A stretch of DNA of 64,000 bases from Lachnospiraceae bacterium (lineage in GTDB: Bacteria; Bacillota; Clostridia; Lachnospirales; Lachnospiraceae), in assembly GCA_017550165.1 (NCBI GenBank), contig JAFZQH010000013.1, positions 1 through 64,000 of the forward strand. Direction: 5' to 3'. The notes beneath the pieces were generated by a model. It saw nothing but the letters and a program-made list of their open reading frames with translations, was not told where the DNA came from and searched no databases. Positions 41,774 to 51,640 of this stretch are shown in pieces. Both the position numbers and the translations under genes were made by a program. How positions within the stretch are numbered: the first letter of the stretch is position 1; each line of letters opens with the position of its first letter.

Positions 41774-42931
41774 TCAAATCCGTTCCTTCTCTATCGTAAG
41801 AAAAATCGGATTCATCCTTGTCTTTTTTCTTGGATATAATCCAACCTTGTTAAGAATGGTCTTTAAGATGTTCTTATAATACAATTTGGGATAATTCTTT
41901 CGGATTATTTTTTTTAACTTTATCCCATTACTAATGTCATTCATGATACTGTTCCAATTCTCAGGCTTCTTGGAGGGATGGCTGAGCTGTGGATTTGCCT
42001 TGAGCACCTTTTCCAGGTCAATAGGCATTAATTCGAGGTTTTCATTATTAAGGAGTTTCTCCCCCTTGGGAGTCTGACACAAAGCAACGGAAACACCTTT
42101 TTTTCTTACCTCAACAGGCAACTCGCTTCCCCATGCATCTCCCAGAGTCAGGTCGGACACTCTTTCAAGGCGTGCATATCTGCATATATAACAATTCTCT
42201 GTATAATCCAATGCTTTGCCAAAGCAATACGAATAATAATCCCTTATCCCGGGAACGGCAAACCTGATGGCATTATCAGAAATCCGCGAATAGTCTTTTA
42301 CTCTAAAAGAAATAGTACTAACGTCGTTAATATCTATTCCGGAAGAGTGCAGAAAGTGTTCAAGAACTGAAGGCGACGGCGTTCCATGACAAATAATATC
42401 AACTGCGTAAAGATTGGGAGCATCGCAGTACTTTTTTACAGCGGCAACCTGACAAGGCAATCCCAAAAATAAGACCTTCTCTCCTCTTTCAAGCAGGGTC
42501 TTGATCTCTCTGTATACTCCCGTCGGATTACTTTTTACATATTTTGATCCTCTGAAAATACCGACTTCTTCAACTGACCGCACAACCCTGAACTTGAACC
42601 GGCCATCTTCAAATGTACAACTGCATACTGCCCCGCCATTTCTTATGAATTCCTTCTCGATTTCAGCCGCAAGCCCACCGGAAGTGGACGATTCGTGAGT
42701 ATCCTGATTTTTCGACCAGCCCTGATGCCATATAACAGGTTTTGACACCACAGGCTCGGAGGCATTCTGGCATACTTTACCGCATTTTCCGCATTCTATG
42801 CATTTATTCTCGTCAATTACAGCATTATAATGCTTTACAGAGTCTATAACGGCTATAGCTCCCTGACTGCATATGTCCTTACAGGCCATACATCCGGTGC
42901 ACATGTTTTCATCACATACATATCTGCTCAT
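41774..42931 (-). CDS. F420 hydrogenase/dehydrogenase beta-subunit-like iron-sulfur protein of glycan loci
   Basis: A 385-residue protein. Residues 1-60 hold two ferredoxin-type clusters (CTGCMACKDIC and CIECGKCGKVC). The rest is the FrhB-type N- and C-domain pair: TSGGLAAEIEKEFIRNGGAV, FLGLPCQVAAVKKYC, DIICHGTPSPSVLEHFL, TLGDAWG. Proteins of this type are common beside polysaccharide pyruvyl transferase genes in surface-glycan clusters of Firmicutes and Bacteroidetes, where the redox reaction is unknown. Two pyruvyl-transferase-family genes are in this cluster. The organism need not use F420. It is 10 bases from the flippase gene and its composition is AT-rich. Confidence 0.88.
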   Translation of the reverse strand: MSRYVCDENMCTGCMACKDICSQGAIAVIDSVKHYNAVIDENKCIECGKCGKVCQNASEPVVSKPVIWHQGWSKNQDTHESSTSGGLAAEIEKEFIRNGGAVCSCTFEDGRFKFRVVRSVEEVGIFRGSKYVKSNPTGVYREIKTLLERGEKVLFLGLPCQVAAVKKYCDAPNLYAVDIICHGTPSPSVLEHFLHSSGIDINDVSTISFRVKDYSRISDNAIRFAVPGIRDYYSYCFGKALDYTENCYICRYARLERVSDLTLGDAWGSELPVEVRKKGVSVALCQTPKGEKLLNNENLELMPIDLEKVLKANPQLSHPSKKPENWNSIMNDISNGIKLKKIIRKNYPKLYYKNILKTILNKVGLYPRKKTRMNPIFLTIEKERI

Positions 42932-42940
42932 AATATGAGG

Positions 42941-44485
42941 TCACCTTTTATCCGTTTTATTCTTTCCATGTTTAAGCATCTTATATAACAGAGTCTTCGA
43001 ATCATCATAATACGGGCTATTCCTGTACAATAACAGAAAAGCAATATTCGAAACCACCACCGCGATCATTCCCTTTATGATTATTATCCCAACTCCATGC
43101 CCGGGAACCAGCATTGACAAGCCCTGGCATACAAGTCCTGTGGCGAATATACTGATCGTATATTTGATGATCTCGATCCAATATCCCTTAGTACTCTCTT
43201 TAAAGATTAACTTATGAACATTGTTTATGATCCAGGGAATGCTTATAAAGCAGACACTGATTATAGTTGACAACACAATGCCGTATATCCCGATAAACTG
43301 CACCATTATCAGATTAAGACAAAGATTGACCGTTCCCGAGATCAATGGCCTGAATCTGTCCTCATGCCAGATTCCTCCGGCATCTTTGTATACGCTGATC
43401 ATTTTTACGATCTCATATACCCAAAAATAAATACAGAACAGCAGCACCATGTTGTTATCAAGCAGCATATCTTTCCCCATCCATTTGCGCATAAAGGGCT
43501 GATATAGAACAAGAAAACAGCTTACACATACCGTGGAAACCCATGCTATCAGAAATGTAAATGTGTGAAACTCTTTTCTGTTCTTCTCAAGGCTCTTAAC
43601 CAGCATACTGTTGCCTACTCCCGCAACTATAGAGCTATGGATAATGGTCAGAAATCCCAGGACAGAGTTCATTATGTGATAATAATTCTGATACATAGCC
43701 AGCATCTCAAGTCCCAGGAAGGCAGATATTACGATAGTATCTGCAGACCCCACAATGGTCCCGCCCAGTTTTGACGTAAACAAATCACGTATACGTTGAT
43801 TGACAGCCTTCCTCTCTTCCTCCGATAGGCTGCCCTTGGGATCATATTCGGGATACATTTTCTTTGAAATAACGGCAGAAGCAATATTGTTTACTGCCTG
43901 TGTGAACAGTATTGCAATAACATATAAATAGTAATTATGAAATACCACAAGTATCAAAAGCTGTACCAAATACTTTATAGTATCCGTAACTATCTTGACC
44001 TTGCTTATCACATCTCTTCTCTGGTGAGCAGACAGAATACTGTTCCTATAGGAAAAAAGCCAATAGGTCAAAACCGTTGCAAAAAGGTTCAACAGATATA
44101 GAATGTATACGTTCAATTCAGCAGGAACCGTTCCCTTGATCAGCCTGGGGACAAAAGGTGTGATCACCAATCCTATCAGCATTATGACCGCTCCGATAAC
44201 GCGGTAATAAATCTTGTACATATGCATATATGCACATATCTTTTCAGTATCATCTTCGGCAATAGGCTTATACATCGAAAAGACCATTGCACTTCCCACA
44301 CCCAGTTCTGCAAGATTAAGCACTTGAAGGATAGACGTGAACAGACTGTTAAGTCCCAAGTACTTCACTCCAAGTTCATGCACCATAACAGAGCGCATGA
44401 TAAACGGAACAAGTATCTCGTAGCACTTTAGCAGCGTTCCAAAGATTATATTTCGAGATGCATTTTTGCTTCGCTCTATCTTCAT
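42941..44485 (-). CDS. Wzx-type polysaccharide flippase
   Basis: A 514-residue membrane protein with about 14 segments and a MATE/MOP-type start: NIIFGTLLKCYEILVPFIMR, YLGLNSLFTSILQVLNLAEL and GSAMVFSMYKPIAEDD are typical of O-unit flippases. It would turn the undecaprenyl-linked repeat unit outward. GAGGATACATTTTAA precedes the ATG. It lies between the polymerase gene and the F420-type gene. Confidence 0.92.
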   Translation of the reverse strand: MKIERSKNASRNIIFGTLLKCYEILVPFIMRSVMVHELGVKYLGLNSLFTSILQVLNLAELGVGSAMVFSMYKPIAEDDTEKICAYMHMYKIYYRVIGAVIMLIGLVITPFVPRLIKGTVPAELNVYILYLLNLFATVLTYWLFSYRNSILSAHQRRDVISKVKIVTDTIKYLVQLLILVVFHNYYLYVIAILFTQAVNNIASAVISKKMYPEYDPKGSLSEEERKAVNQRIRDLFTSKLGGTIVGSADTIVISAFLGLEMLAMYQNYYHIMNSVLGFLTIIHSSIVAGVGNSMLVKSLEKNRKEFHTFTFLIAWVSTVCVSCFLVLYQPFMRKWMGKDMLLDNNMVLLFCIYFWVYEIVKMISVYKDAGGIWHEDRFRPLISGTVNLCLNLIMVQFIGIYGIVLSTIISVCFISIPWIINNVHKLIFKESTKGYWIEIIKYTISIFATGLVCQGLSMLVPGHGVGIIIIKGMIAVVVSNIAFLLLYRNSPYYDDSKTLLYKMLKHGKNKTDKR

Positions 44486-44530
44486 TTAAAATGTATCCTC
44501 AAGCATAGACATCATTATTTCCATAAACAC

Positions 44531-45790
44531 CTAGATTATAAAGCTCCATCCTAAGAGTTCATTGGTCATTGAAGGTTTTTCTTTCACGGTTGCCTGTTTT
44601 TTCCCCCGGTAAAATGCATAAGCGAATACCGCCCAATACAGCTTACTGGTCGAGTACTCGAATACTGACAGGATCAAAAATGCAAACATAAATGCAGTAA
44701 TAACTATTTCCGTATAGTCATACTGTTTCTTCTTAATGGAATCAGCCACCTTTACAAGAGTTATAAGATATAAAACTATTGCAAGGCATCCGCCAATGAG
44801 TCCAAGTTGGAGGAAATAATCATGAGCATGTGGTGCGCTGCTTAATTCAAGCAGATTCCTGACACCTGTGGTGGACATATAACCATATCCTAGGATTGGT
44901 CTGAGGGCAATCTTATCTATGGCATGCTCCCATATGATCTTCCTTCCGCTAAATGTTAACGATCCTCCCAAGACATCAGTGATAAACAGCCCTGACAGAT
45001 TACCTATAATACTTAACACAACAAACGAAATAAACATCACCAAAACTATTCCCATAAATGAATAAATACTGAACAATCTTGGTTGCATTTTATTGATCAC
45101 TTCTGACAGCACGATAATTATGAACATGGCAAGTGATCCGACCATCGTTGTTAAGGACCGCAGATTCACTGCCATGATAACAAATCCGACAATAAACAAT
45201 ATATAAAATGTAAGTCCGACCCTTGAACGCTTTCGCAGGTCGTACTCCCCTTTAAAAAACAAAAAATATATCAGATATATCCCAAATCCATTCTGCGCGG
45301 AAAAAAACAATGTCCTTTGATTACTGTATTGTTGGCCATTATAAGTAAAATTATTGGGATATAACCCACCGGGAAATGATACAGCAACCACGCTGTCAAT
45401 GATCGTCATAAGCATCAAATACAGAATACATGCCTGCCACAGGGAATCTATATCATCGATTTCATTATCGATAAGCATAACCATAAAAATATATCCTATA
45501 TGGTTCTGAATGGCAGTCCCAACGCTACCGCCGTTATACAGCGTAGATATAATAATTGTTCCATATAGCAGCAACGCCATTATAAAGATTCCGGAAACCC
45601 TGCGATTATTAATCCACACCAACAGAATATAAACATATACTAATATCTCCATAACAAAAAAAACCGTACGCCATTGTGTCCCCGATGTAATATATGTAAT
45701 AAATCTGGGTCTCTCCATAACAAACAGTATCACCAAAAACAGTACTACTCTTGTTTGCTTCTTACACTTTATCTCCAATAACTCTGGCAT
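44531..45790 (-). CDS. O-antigen polymerase/ligase-like membrane protein (Wzy)
   Basis: A 419-residue protein with about 10-12 membrane segments. The later part has SLTFSGRKIIWEHAIDKIAL, RPILGYGYMST and SAPHAHDYFLQLGLIGG, the Wzy/WaaL pattern (G+R in the periplasmic loop, then HAH.. with the conserved His). It probably polymerises repeat units on the outer face. Together with the flippase and the Wzz-like protein it marks a Wzy-dependent pathway. GAGGTAGTAACTG precedes the ATG. Confidence 0.88.
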   Translation of the reverse strand: MPELLEIKCKKQTRVVLFLVILFVMERPRFITYITSGTQWRTVFFVMEILVYVYILLVWINNRRVSGIFIMALLLYGTIIISTLYNGGSVGTAIQNHIGYIFMVMLIDNEIDDIDSLWQACILYLMLMTIIDSVVAVSFPGGLYPNNFTYNGQQYSNQRTLFFSAQNGFGIYLIYFLFFKGEYDLRKRSRVGLTFYILFIVGFVIMAVNLRSLTTMVGSLAMFIIIVLSEVINKMQPRLFSIYSFMGIVLVMFISFVVLSIIGNLSGLFITDVLGGSLTFSGRKIIWEHAIDKIALRPILGYGYMSTTGVRNLLELSSAPHAHDYFLQLGLIGGCLAIVLYLITLVKVADSIKKKQYDYTEIVITAFMFAFLILSVFEYSTSKLYWAVFAYAFYRGKKQATVKEKPSMTNELLGWSFII

Positions 45791-45805
45791 CAGTTACTAC
45801 CTCGT

Positions 45806-46948
45806 TTACATTCCGGTTTCAATAGCATTCTTCAGCATTTCAGCACAATCTCTCGCCACACTCCTGCGCCTTGACGTTATGATCTCGTAGTCAATAACAG
45901 CATTACTGTCAAACTCTCCCATAGCAGAGAGTGCTACATATCTGTTCTCCAAACCCAAGGTTTTAAGTAAGCCGATAATCCTCTCATCATTCTTTTCTTT
46001 TCCGTTATTTCTTTTTTCCCTGACACATATAAAGGGTCTCTCAAATATAATGGAAAAAGCTGTTCCGTGAAACGAATCCGTCATTACATAAGATGCATTT
46101 TTTATCAGGCTGAGATAGTCTTCGGGGCGTGTCTCCTTGCGGAGCACCTTTACCCCCTGCTTTTCTATTCTGCACAGTGCACGAGCATCATTCACAAGTA
46201 ATAAGGTGTATACCGGAAGACCCAATCTCTCTCCAAGTGTTTGGGCCATTTTATAACTGTCCTTACCGTTCCACACCTTATATAAAAAAACATAGTCGCC
46301 CTTAATTATTCTCGAACCGGTTATCTTATCATAATCTGTCTTATCATGAAGAAGTGTAGGATCCAAAACAGTATATACCTCCCTGTCTCTGCCTATAAAG
46401 TCTCTAACCCTTTCCGCGCCTGCTTCTTCACGAAACGAAAGAAATTCAAAATCACGTATGGCTTTCTTCATCCTTTCGTCACATCGTTCCTCAGTAAAAT
46501 CCGTATTATTGATGCTTATGGCGTATGCGATCTTTCTTATGTTAACATCCGGCAAAAAAAAGAAGTCATCACTGTCCTTTGCATGAACATTCCAAATTTG
46601 ATCACTACCGCATATTATCAGATCATATCTGCCTTCTAACTCCTTCGGACCGGAAAAGATCCCATACTCCTCTTTGCTCAGATTCAGTTGTCTGTCACGG
46701 AAGTCTTTAAAAAACTTTGCCTGGCTCTTTTTATAACCTGCAATAGGAATTCGTGATATGTTTTTTTTGATATTCTTTAAACTGTTACCGGGAAGGTATA
46801 TGCCATATGCAAGCTTGTATGATGCCGGCTCATAATCAATGATCTCCACGCTATGTCCGAAGGATCTGATCAACTCTTGCAATGCCCAAGCCTGCATAAC
46901 AGAGCCGTAATTAACAGACTTATGAAACGTCAGTATTCCTATTTTCAA
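45806..46948 (-). CDS. Polysaccharide pyruvyl transferase family protein
   Basis: A 380-residue GT-B-like protein. I start at the TTG at 46948 (MKIGILTFHKSVNYGSVMQA), eight bases after AAGGCGG; a GTG three codons upstream overlaps that site. Family landmarks are YDLIICGSDQIWN, the FFFLPDV stretch, FLSFREEAGAERV, and VMTDSFHGTAFSIIFERPFI. The family adds ketal-linked pyruvate from phosphoenolpyruvate to sugars such as galactose or ManNAc. A second member is at 50537-51640. The two differ clearly, so they probably act on different residues. Confidence 0.9.
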   Translation of the reverse strand: MKIGILTFHKSVNYGSVMQAWALQELIRSFGHSVEIIDYEPASYKLAYGIYLPGNSLKNIKKNISRIPIAGYKKSQAKFFKDFRDRQLNLSKEEYGIFSGPKELEGRYDLIICGSDQIWNVHAKDSDDFFFLPDVNIRKIAYAISINNTDFTEERCDERMKKAIRDFEFLSFREEAGAERVRDFIGRDREVYTVLDPTLLHDKTDYDKITGSRIIKGDYVFLYKVWNGKDSYKMAQTLGERLGLPVYTLLLVNDARALCRIEKQGVKVLRKETRPEDYLSLIKNASYVMTDSFHGTAFSIIFERPFICVREKRNNGKEKNDERIIGLLKTLGLENRYVALSAMGEFDSNAVIDYEIITSRRRSVARDCAEMLKNAIETGM

Positions 46949-46967
46949 CCGGTTCACCGCCTTTTAT

Positions 46968-47984
46968 TCAATCCTTTCGACCAAAACTGCTGATAAAGAA
47001 AAACAGTAATGTCGGATTCTGCATCCTGATCAATGCTCTTTTCATCATACTTTTAGACCCCTTTTTGGTTGACAAGTATTTAAGCATATAGTCTTTTCTG
47101 ATGTCTTTTAAGAATCCGTCAATATACTGAATCTTTTCCCGTCTGTTAAGCTTACAGGTCGGATAATTGATCTTACGAACAACTAACCATGAATAACTCC
47201 CTTCATTAAACTCCAAGGCATCCTGACACTCCTCATAAATGGAATAATGCTCGTATAAGCTTTTCATGGAGGAATATATCCTTTTTCTCCTGTCCAGCTC
47301 ATTTGTAACAAATCTGCCTACTAACGAAGACCGCCCGCGAACGTTGTACTGATAATATGATCCGTCTACAACCTTTATCTTATATGAAAGCTTCAGGAAG
47401 TCGGAAATAAAAATAAAATCCTCTCCCAGACTGATGGACTCGTCAAATCGGATATTATTATTCTTGATCACATCTGCCGAAAAAATCTTATTCCAGATAA
47501 AATTGAAGAACGCACCACGATCATTATTCTTTATAATGTGCTTTAAGTATTCCGTTAATCCGTCACGGGTCACTATCTCTTGTTCAGGAATACAAAAATG
47601 CCTGTCAGCTTTATCTGAACCAATGTAATGCTTGACAACCCCACAGATGACCATATCAAATCCCTGAGCATTTTCCATGCATTCCTTAAGCATGTTACGG
47701 TCAATAACATCATCTGAATCCATAAAGAATATCATCTTTCCCTGTGATGCTTCTATCCCGATATTCCTTGCATGTGACGGTCCTGCATTACCCTGATCTA
47801 TTATTCTTATCCTGTCATCTTTTTCGGCATACCCATTCAGTATCACTGCAGAGTTATCGGTTGATCCGTCATTTACTATGATCAGTTCAAAGTCTGAGAA
47901 GGATTGCTGCAATACCGAATCAATGGTTTCGGAGAGATATTCCCCCGAATTGTATACAGGCATTATTATTGATATCTCCGGCAT
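46968..47984 (-). CDS. Family 2 glycosyltransferase
   Basis: A 338-residue GT-A fold enzyme. EISIIMPVYNSGEYLSETID and FELIIVNDGSTDNS form the nucleotide-binding half; FFMDSDDVIDRNML holds the DxD-type motif. It is the only clear classical glycosyltransferase in the locus besides the initiating transferase, so the repeat unit has few sugars or the Stealth and LicD proteins add units. The acceptor and donor are unknown. Confidence 0.92.
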   Translation of the reverse strand: MPEISIIMPVYNSGEYLSETIDSVLQQSFSDFELIIVNDGSTDNSAVILNGYAEKDDRIRIIDQGNAGPSHARNIGIEASQGKMIFFMDSDDVIDRNMLKECMENAQGFDMVICGVVKHYIGSDKADRHFCIPEQEIVTRDGLTEYLKHIIKNNDRGAFFNFIWNKIFSADVIKNNNIRFDESISLGEDFIFISDFLKLSYKIKVVDGSYYQYNVRGRSSLVGRFVTNELDRRKRIYSSMKSLYEHYSIYEECQDALEFNEGSYSWLVVRKINYPTCKLNRREKIQYIDGFLKDIRKDYMLKYLSTKKGSKSMMKRALIRMQNPTLLFFFISSFGRKD

Positions 47985-47996
47985 TATAATCTCTAT

Positions 47997-48827
47997 TTAC
48001 TCCTGTTGCTCTTCTTCGTCATTAAACTCTATTTTCCATCTGGTAAGATGTGTATACCCCTGTTCTGCAACATCCTTGGGAATCTGCATATAGTCCCCGT
48101 AGAGATTTGAAAGGTATTTCTTATAACCTATGGGAACCGGGAACATTCTACCGTTAAAAGGAAGATCCACGGTTTTTTCCATGTATTTACGCCGGATGAT
48201 CTCTCTTTCTCCGTAATGACATACCATACTCACAGCTACATATTTTGACGAATCGAAAGGATACCTTATAGCCTGCCGCTCCATTAACCGGGCAAATCTG
48301 TGCCCCCCTATCAGCTTACATATAGGATACAGAAGCCTTTTGAGTGTCCTGTATTTTTCTTCTTCTTTAAACCTGACTCTTATGGCCGCAATTGATAGAA
48401 TCTTGAAAAACTTGATCTTCTTGATTACGATTTTTTGTCTCCATTTCTTATCAGGCATCCCGTCGATTGGGAATATGTCCAGAAATACTCCCATTCCGCG
48501 AACGTCTAGAAACTTGTAATGAACCTTCGTAGACAGGTCCCATACCCGTCCGTAAGGCATTGCCCAGTTTTTATCTGTATTTAGCGAGCCAACACCATAT
48601 TTTGAGGCATATTTTTTTCCAAATCCTTTCATAAACCTCTCATAATCCGGGCGAGGCATCATAAGATCTCCATCATCGTCCCACGGAATAAAGCCCTGAT
48701 GTCTCACTGCACCAAGGCATGTTCCTCCTGAAAGACAGTAACGTATGTTGTTTTCCTTGCAATAGTCATCAATATCACACATCATCTTAAAGATGACCTT
48801 TTGCATCTTTTCAACTGTATCATTCAT
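47997..48827 (-). CDS. LicD family phosphotransferase
   Basis: A 276-residue protein with the LicD nucleotidyltransferase-fold core: [54 protein letters not shown]. LicD proteins transfer phosphocholine or another phospho-alcohol from a CDP-activated donor onto a glycan. The gene overlaps the 3' end of the double-LicD gene by eight bases, with GGAGGATCTTGC before its ATG. It is clearly similar (roughly 60% by eye) to the second half of that double protein, so it arose by tandem duplication. Confidence 0.93.
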   Translation of the reverse strand: MNDTVEKMQKVIFKMMCDIDDYCKENNIRYCLSGGTCLGAVRHQGFIPWDDDGDLMMPRPDYERFMKGFGKKYASKYGVGSLNTDKNWAMPYGRVWDLSTKVHYKFLDVRGMGVFLDIFPIDGMPDKKWRQKIVIKKIKFFKILSIAAIRVRFKEEEKYRTLKRLLYPICKLIGGHRFARLMERQAIRYPFDSSKYVAVSMVCHYGEREIIRRKYMEKTVDLPFNGRMFPVPIGYKKYLSNLYGDYMQIPKDVAEQGYTHLTRWKIEFNDEEEQQE

Positions 48828-50523
48828 TGCAAGATCCTCCTGTCAATTCTCCTTCGCGAAAATCAACTTCCCAGTGGTCCAGATGCGAATACCCGTTCTT
48901 CTCAGCATCCTTGGGTATCTCCATATAGTTACCATACAGATTGGTCAGATACTTCTTGTATCCTCTGGGAACCGGCAACATGCGGCCGTTAAAGGGAAGA
49001 TATACAGCTCCCGCCATGTTTTCCCGCCGGATCGTTTCCTTTTCCCCATAGTGGAAAGCCATACTGACAGCAACATATCGGGATGAATCAAAGGGGTATC
49101 TTCTTACCTGATCCTCCATGGCAAGGGCAAGCCTGTGTCCTCCCAAAGGTTTACATAGCACATGGATAACCTTTTTTATACCGGTCGGTTCTTTCATGAC
49201 AGCCGCATAACGCAATACCTTTAAGACCTTAAGCTTATTGTAAACTATCTTTTGCTGCCATCTCCTATCCGGCAGGCCATCGATGGGAAAAATGTCAACA
49301 AACACACCCATATCACCAAAATCAAGGTACTTATGGCTGATCTTCGTTGTCAGATCCCATATCCTTCCGTATTGGATGACCCATTCTTCATTACCCTTAA
49401 GCCATCCCGCACCGTATCTCGACCGGAACTTCTCAGCAAATCCTTTCATAAACCGGTCAAAGTCCGGTCTGGGCATCATGATATCAATATCCTCGTCCCA
49501 CGGGATAAATCCCTGATGTCTCACTGCTCCCAGGCATGTACCTCCCGACAGGAAATATCGGATATCATTCTCCTTACAATAGTCATCTATATCACAGAGG
49601 ATACCGAATAGGATCTTTTGCATTCTCTGTACGATCTGCTTAACCTGTGCTTCCCCTGTCTGTCCGTAAGATATTTCTTTTATATTATGCTTATCCTTGT
49701 CTGCATCTTCAGGCGGCCTCATATAGTCACCGTAGAAATGGGTCAGGAATTCATCATATTTTTCAGGACCGTTCAGTTCCAGGGTCTCAAAGTGATACTT
49801 CCGGCCCTTCCCCAGAAGTTGTTTATCCACAATCTCCTTTTCCATATATGAGCCGAAGAAGCTTACCATATAATCGGACTTGTCATAAGGGTACTTGCGG
49901 AGCCCCTTCTCCATCCGTCTCATAAGTTTCCTGGTATTCATATGGCTTCCGATATGGGTCATCTGGATAAACTTTATAGCTGCTTTAAGATACCACGCCC
50001 TTCCCGGCCGGTTTAAATTCACCAATTCTTCAAAGCAGGAAGCATGGTAGAAGAACCTTATGAAGGTCATATGCCAGAAATGAATCTTCTGCCTTATCCT
50101 GCCATCCGGCATGCCGTCAAAGGGGAATATATCGACCCAGGCCTTCTCATCTATGGTCCTGGTGTTGGATGCATTGGTAACAGTTACATTGTCATTGACT
50201 ATCCGGGAGAAATATCTCTTATAATCCTTATCAATCTTATAATTTAAGAAACTATACCCTTCGGGAAGCTCCTCCCTTACTATACGAATAAACTTCTCAT
50301 AATCAGGCCGGGGCATTCCCACGTCAGCATCATCGTCCCATGGAATGAAGCCCTTGTGACGGATGGCACCCAGCATGGTCCCACCCACCATATAATATCT
50401 CAAACCGTACTTATCGCATATTTCTGAAAAGATACGAAGATTCTCCAATTCTACCAGCTGGAGATTCCTGAGAGTTGTATTGTCCTCTTCATTATATGAT
50501 CTGTTCCAGTTTTTTTCTGCCAT
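48820..50523 (-). CDS. Double LicD-domain phosphotransferase
   Basis: A 567-residue fusion of two LicD domains, against 250-300 residues for normal LicD. Domain 1 (~1-285) has [16 protein letters not shown] and [18 protein letters not shown]; domain 2 (~288-567) has [16 protein letters not shown] and [18 protein letters not shown]. Both keep the acidic metal-binding residues, so both may be active. The domains differ from each other more than domain 2 differs from the separate LicD gene downstream. The 14-base gap to the pyruvyl-transferase-family gene and the overlap downstream suggest one transcript. Two different phospho-substituents, or one substituent on two sugars, would explain the fusion. 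Confidence 0.93.
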   Translation of the reverse strand: MAEKNWNRSYNEEDNTTLRNLQLVELENLRIFSEICDKYGLRYYMVGGTMLGAIRHKGFIPWDDDADVGMPRPDYEKFIRIVREELPEGYSFLNYKIDKDYKRYFSRIVNDNVTVTNASNTRTIDEKAWVDIFPFDGMPDGRIRQKIHFWHMTFIRFFYHASCFEELVNLNRPGRAWYLKAAIKFIQMTHIGSHMNTRKLMRRMEKGLRKYPYDKSDYMVSFFGSYMEKEIVDKQLLGKGRKYHFETLELNGPEKYDEFLTHFYGDYMRPPEDADKDKHNIKEISYGQTGEAQVKQIVQRMQKILFGILCDIDDYCKENDIRYFLSGGTCLGAVRHQGFIPWDEDIDIMMPRPDFDRFMKGFAEKFRSRYGAGWLKGNEEWVIQYGRIWDLTTKISHKYLDFGDMGVFVDIFPIDGLPDRRWQQKIVYNKLKVLKVLRYAAVMKEPTGIKKVIHVLCKPLGGHRLALAMEDQVRRYPFDSSRYVAVSMAFHYGEKETIRRENMAGAVYLPFNGRMLPVPRGYKKYLTNLYGNYMEIPKDAEKNGYSHLDHWEVDFREGELTGGSCNE

Positions 50524-50536
50524 TTAGATACGTCTC

Positions 50537-51640
50537 CTAATACGCAATAGCACTGTCAATATACCTGTAACTACGATTTCTCATATCACCCAATAACTCA
50601 TATACTTCATCAAATACTATTTCACCGCATATCTCATGATCATTATCATATGCGATCCTATCTTTAAGACCCAGGGACTCCATCAGATCTACCATTCGAG
50701 TGTAACGAACTGTATGGGGTACTGCTATAAACTGCTTCTTATATATTATAGAGAATGTACATCCGTGAAATGAATTTGTTACCACGAAGGATGCTCCTTT
50801 AAATAAGCTTAGGAATTCCCCCGGTCCGATATCAAGAAGGTGCCTGGCTCCATCCACCTTCTTAAAAGGCTTCGGAGAAATATCAACAATGATCAGATTC
50901 CTTCTTTCTGCTTCTCTTTTGGCAATATCTATTGTTATGAGGGAATGCTGGATATTATACAGCAATAGATACGGTTCATCTATCTTGCATTCCCGGCTTT
51001 CCATGGGTGAATAATCATTCTCTTCAAGAAGCAGTGTACAATCCAATACTACTTCGACATTTTTTCCCAACGCATCTGCAAGTTCTTCTGCCGATGTCTT
51101 CTCCCTAACTGATAATGCCTTAAAATCATTGGTCATATCACGAAAAACATCAACATACTCTGTAATATCGACCTCTCCAAGGCTCACGCCATAGGATACT
51201 TTTATTCCCTCAACAAAACCCAGAAAATAGGCTTTATCCGGTTTTCCGCCCGTGAGAACAGGATTCCATATCTGATCACTGCCGCAAATGTACAAATCTG
51301 CCCACGGAGGATCATCATAAAGCTGTGAAACACTCTCGTATCTGTGTGTGAGTCTCAGATTATCATGAATAAACTCATCATATCTTTTTTCTTTTCTTTT
51401 CAGTCTGCCATAATAAGTTAAGAGTTTAATATTATGCTTAATGCAGCCAAGGGTTTTTCTTATCCCTTTGCCGGTTTCAATCTCCTTAAAAATACTCTTT
51501 CTTTGTTTTAAGTATTTCGGCTGATAATCTATTACTTCAACGTCAGCCCCATACTTATCCAAATGCTTAGACATTGCACAGCATTGAAGGGTTGCTCCGA
51601 AGTTTTTCACGTCATGAAATGTAATAATGCTTATCTTCAT
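50537..51640 (-). CDS. Polysaccharide pyruvyl transferase family protein (second)
   Basis: A 367-residue protein with the family marks KISIITFHDVKNFGATLQCC, DLYICGSDQIWNPVLTGG, AYFLGFVEGIKVSYGVSLGE, ALSVREKTSAEELA and FVVTNSFHGCTFSIIYKKQF. The ATG overlaps the stop of the Stealth gene (ATGA), so translation is coupled. It is distinct from the member at 45806-46948. In other bacteria members of this family next to F420-type beta proteins also occur without proven pyruvylation, so the reaction is inferred. Confidence 0.9.
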   Translation of the reverse strand: MKISIITFHDVKNFGATLQCCAMSKHLDKYGADVEVIDYQPKYLKQRKSIFKEIETGKGIRKTLGCIKHNIKLLTYYGRLKRKEKRYDEFIHDNLRLTHRYESVSQLYDDPPWADLYICGSDQIWNPVLTGGKPDKAYFLGFVEGIKVSYGVSLGEVDITEYVDVFRDMTNDFKALSVREKTSAEELADALGKNVEVVLDCTLLLEENDYSPMESRECKIDEPYLLLYNIQHSLITIDIAKREAERRNLIIVDISPKPFKKVDGARHLLDIGPGEFLSLFKGASFVVTNSFHGCTFSIIYKKQFIAVPHTVRYTRMVDLMESLGLKDRIAYDNDHEICGEIVFDEVYELLGDMRNRSYRYIDSAIAY

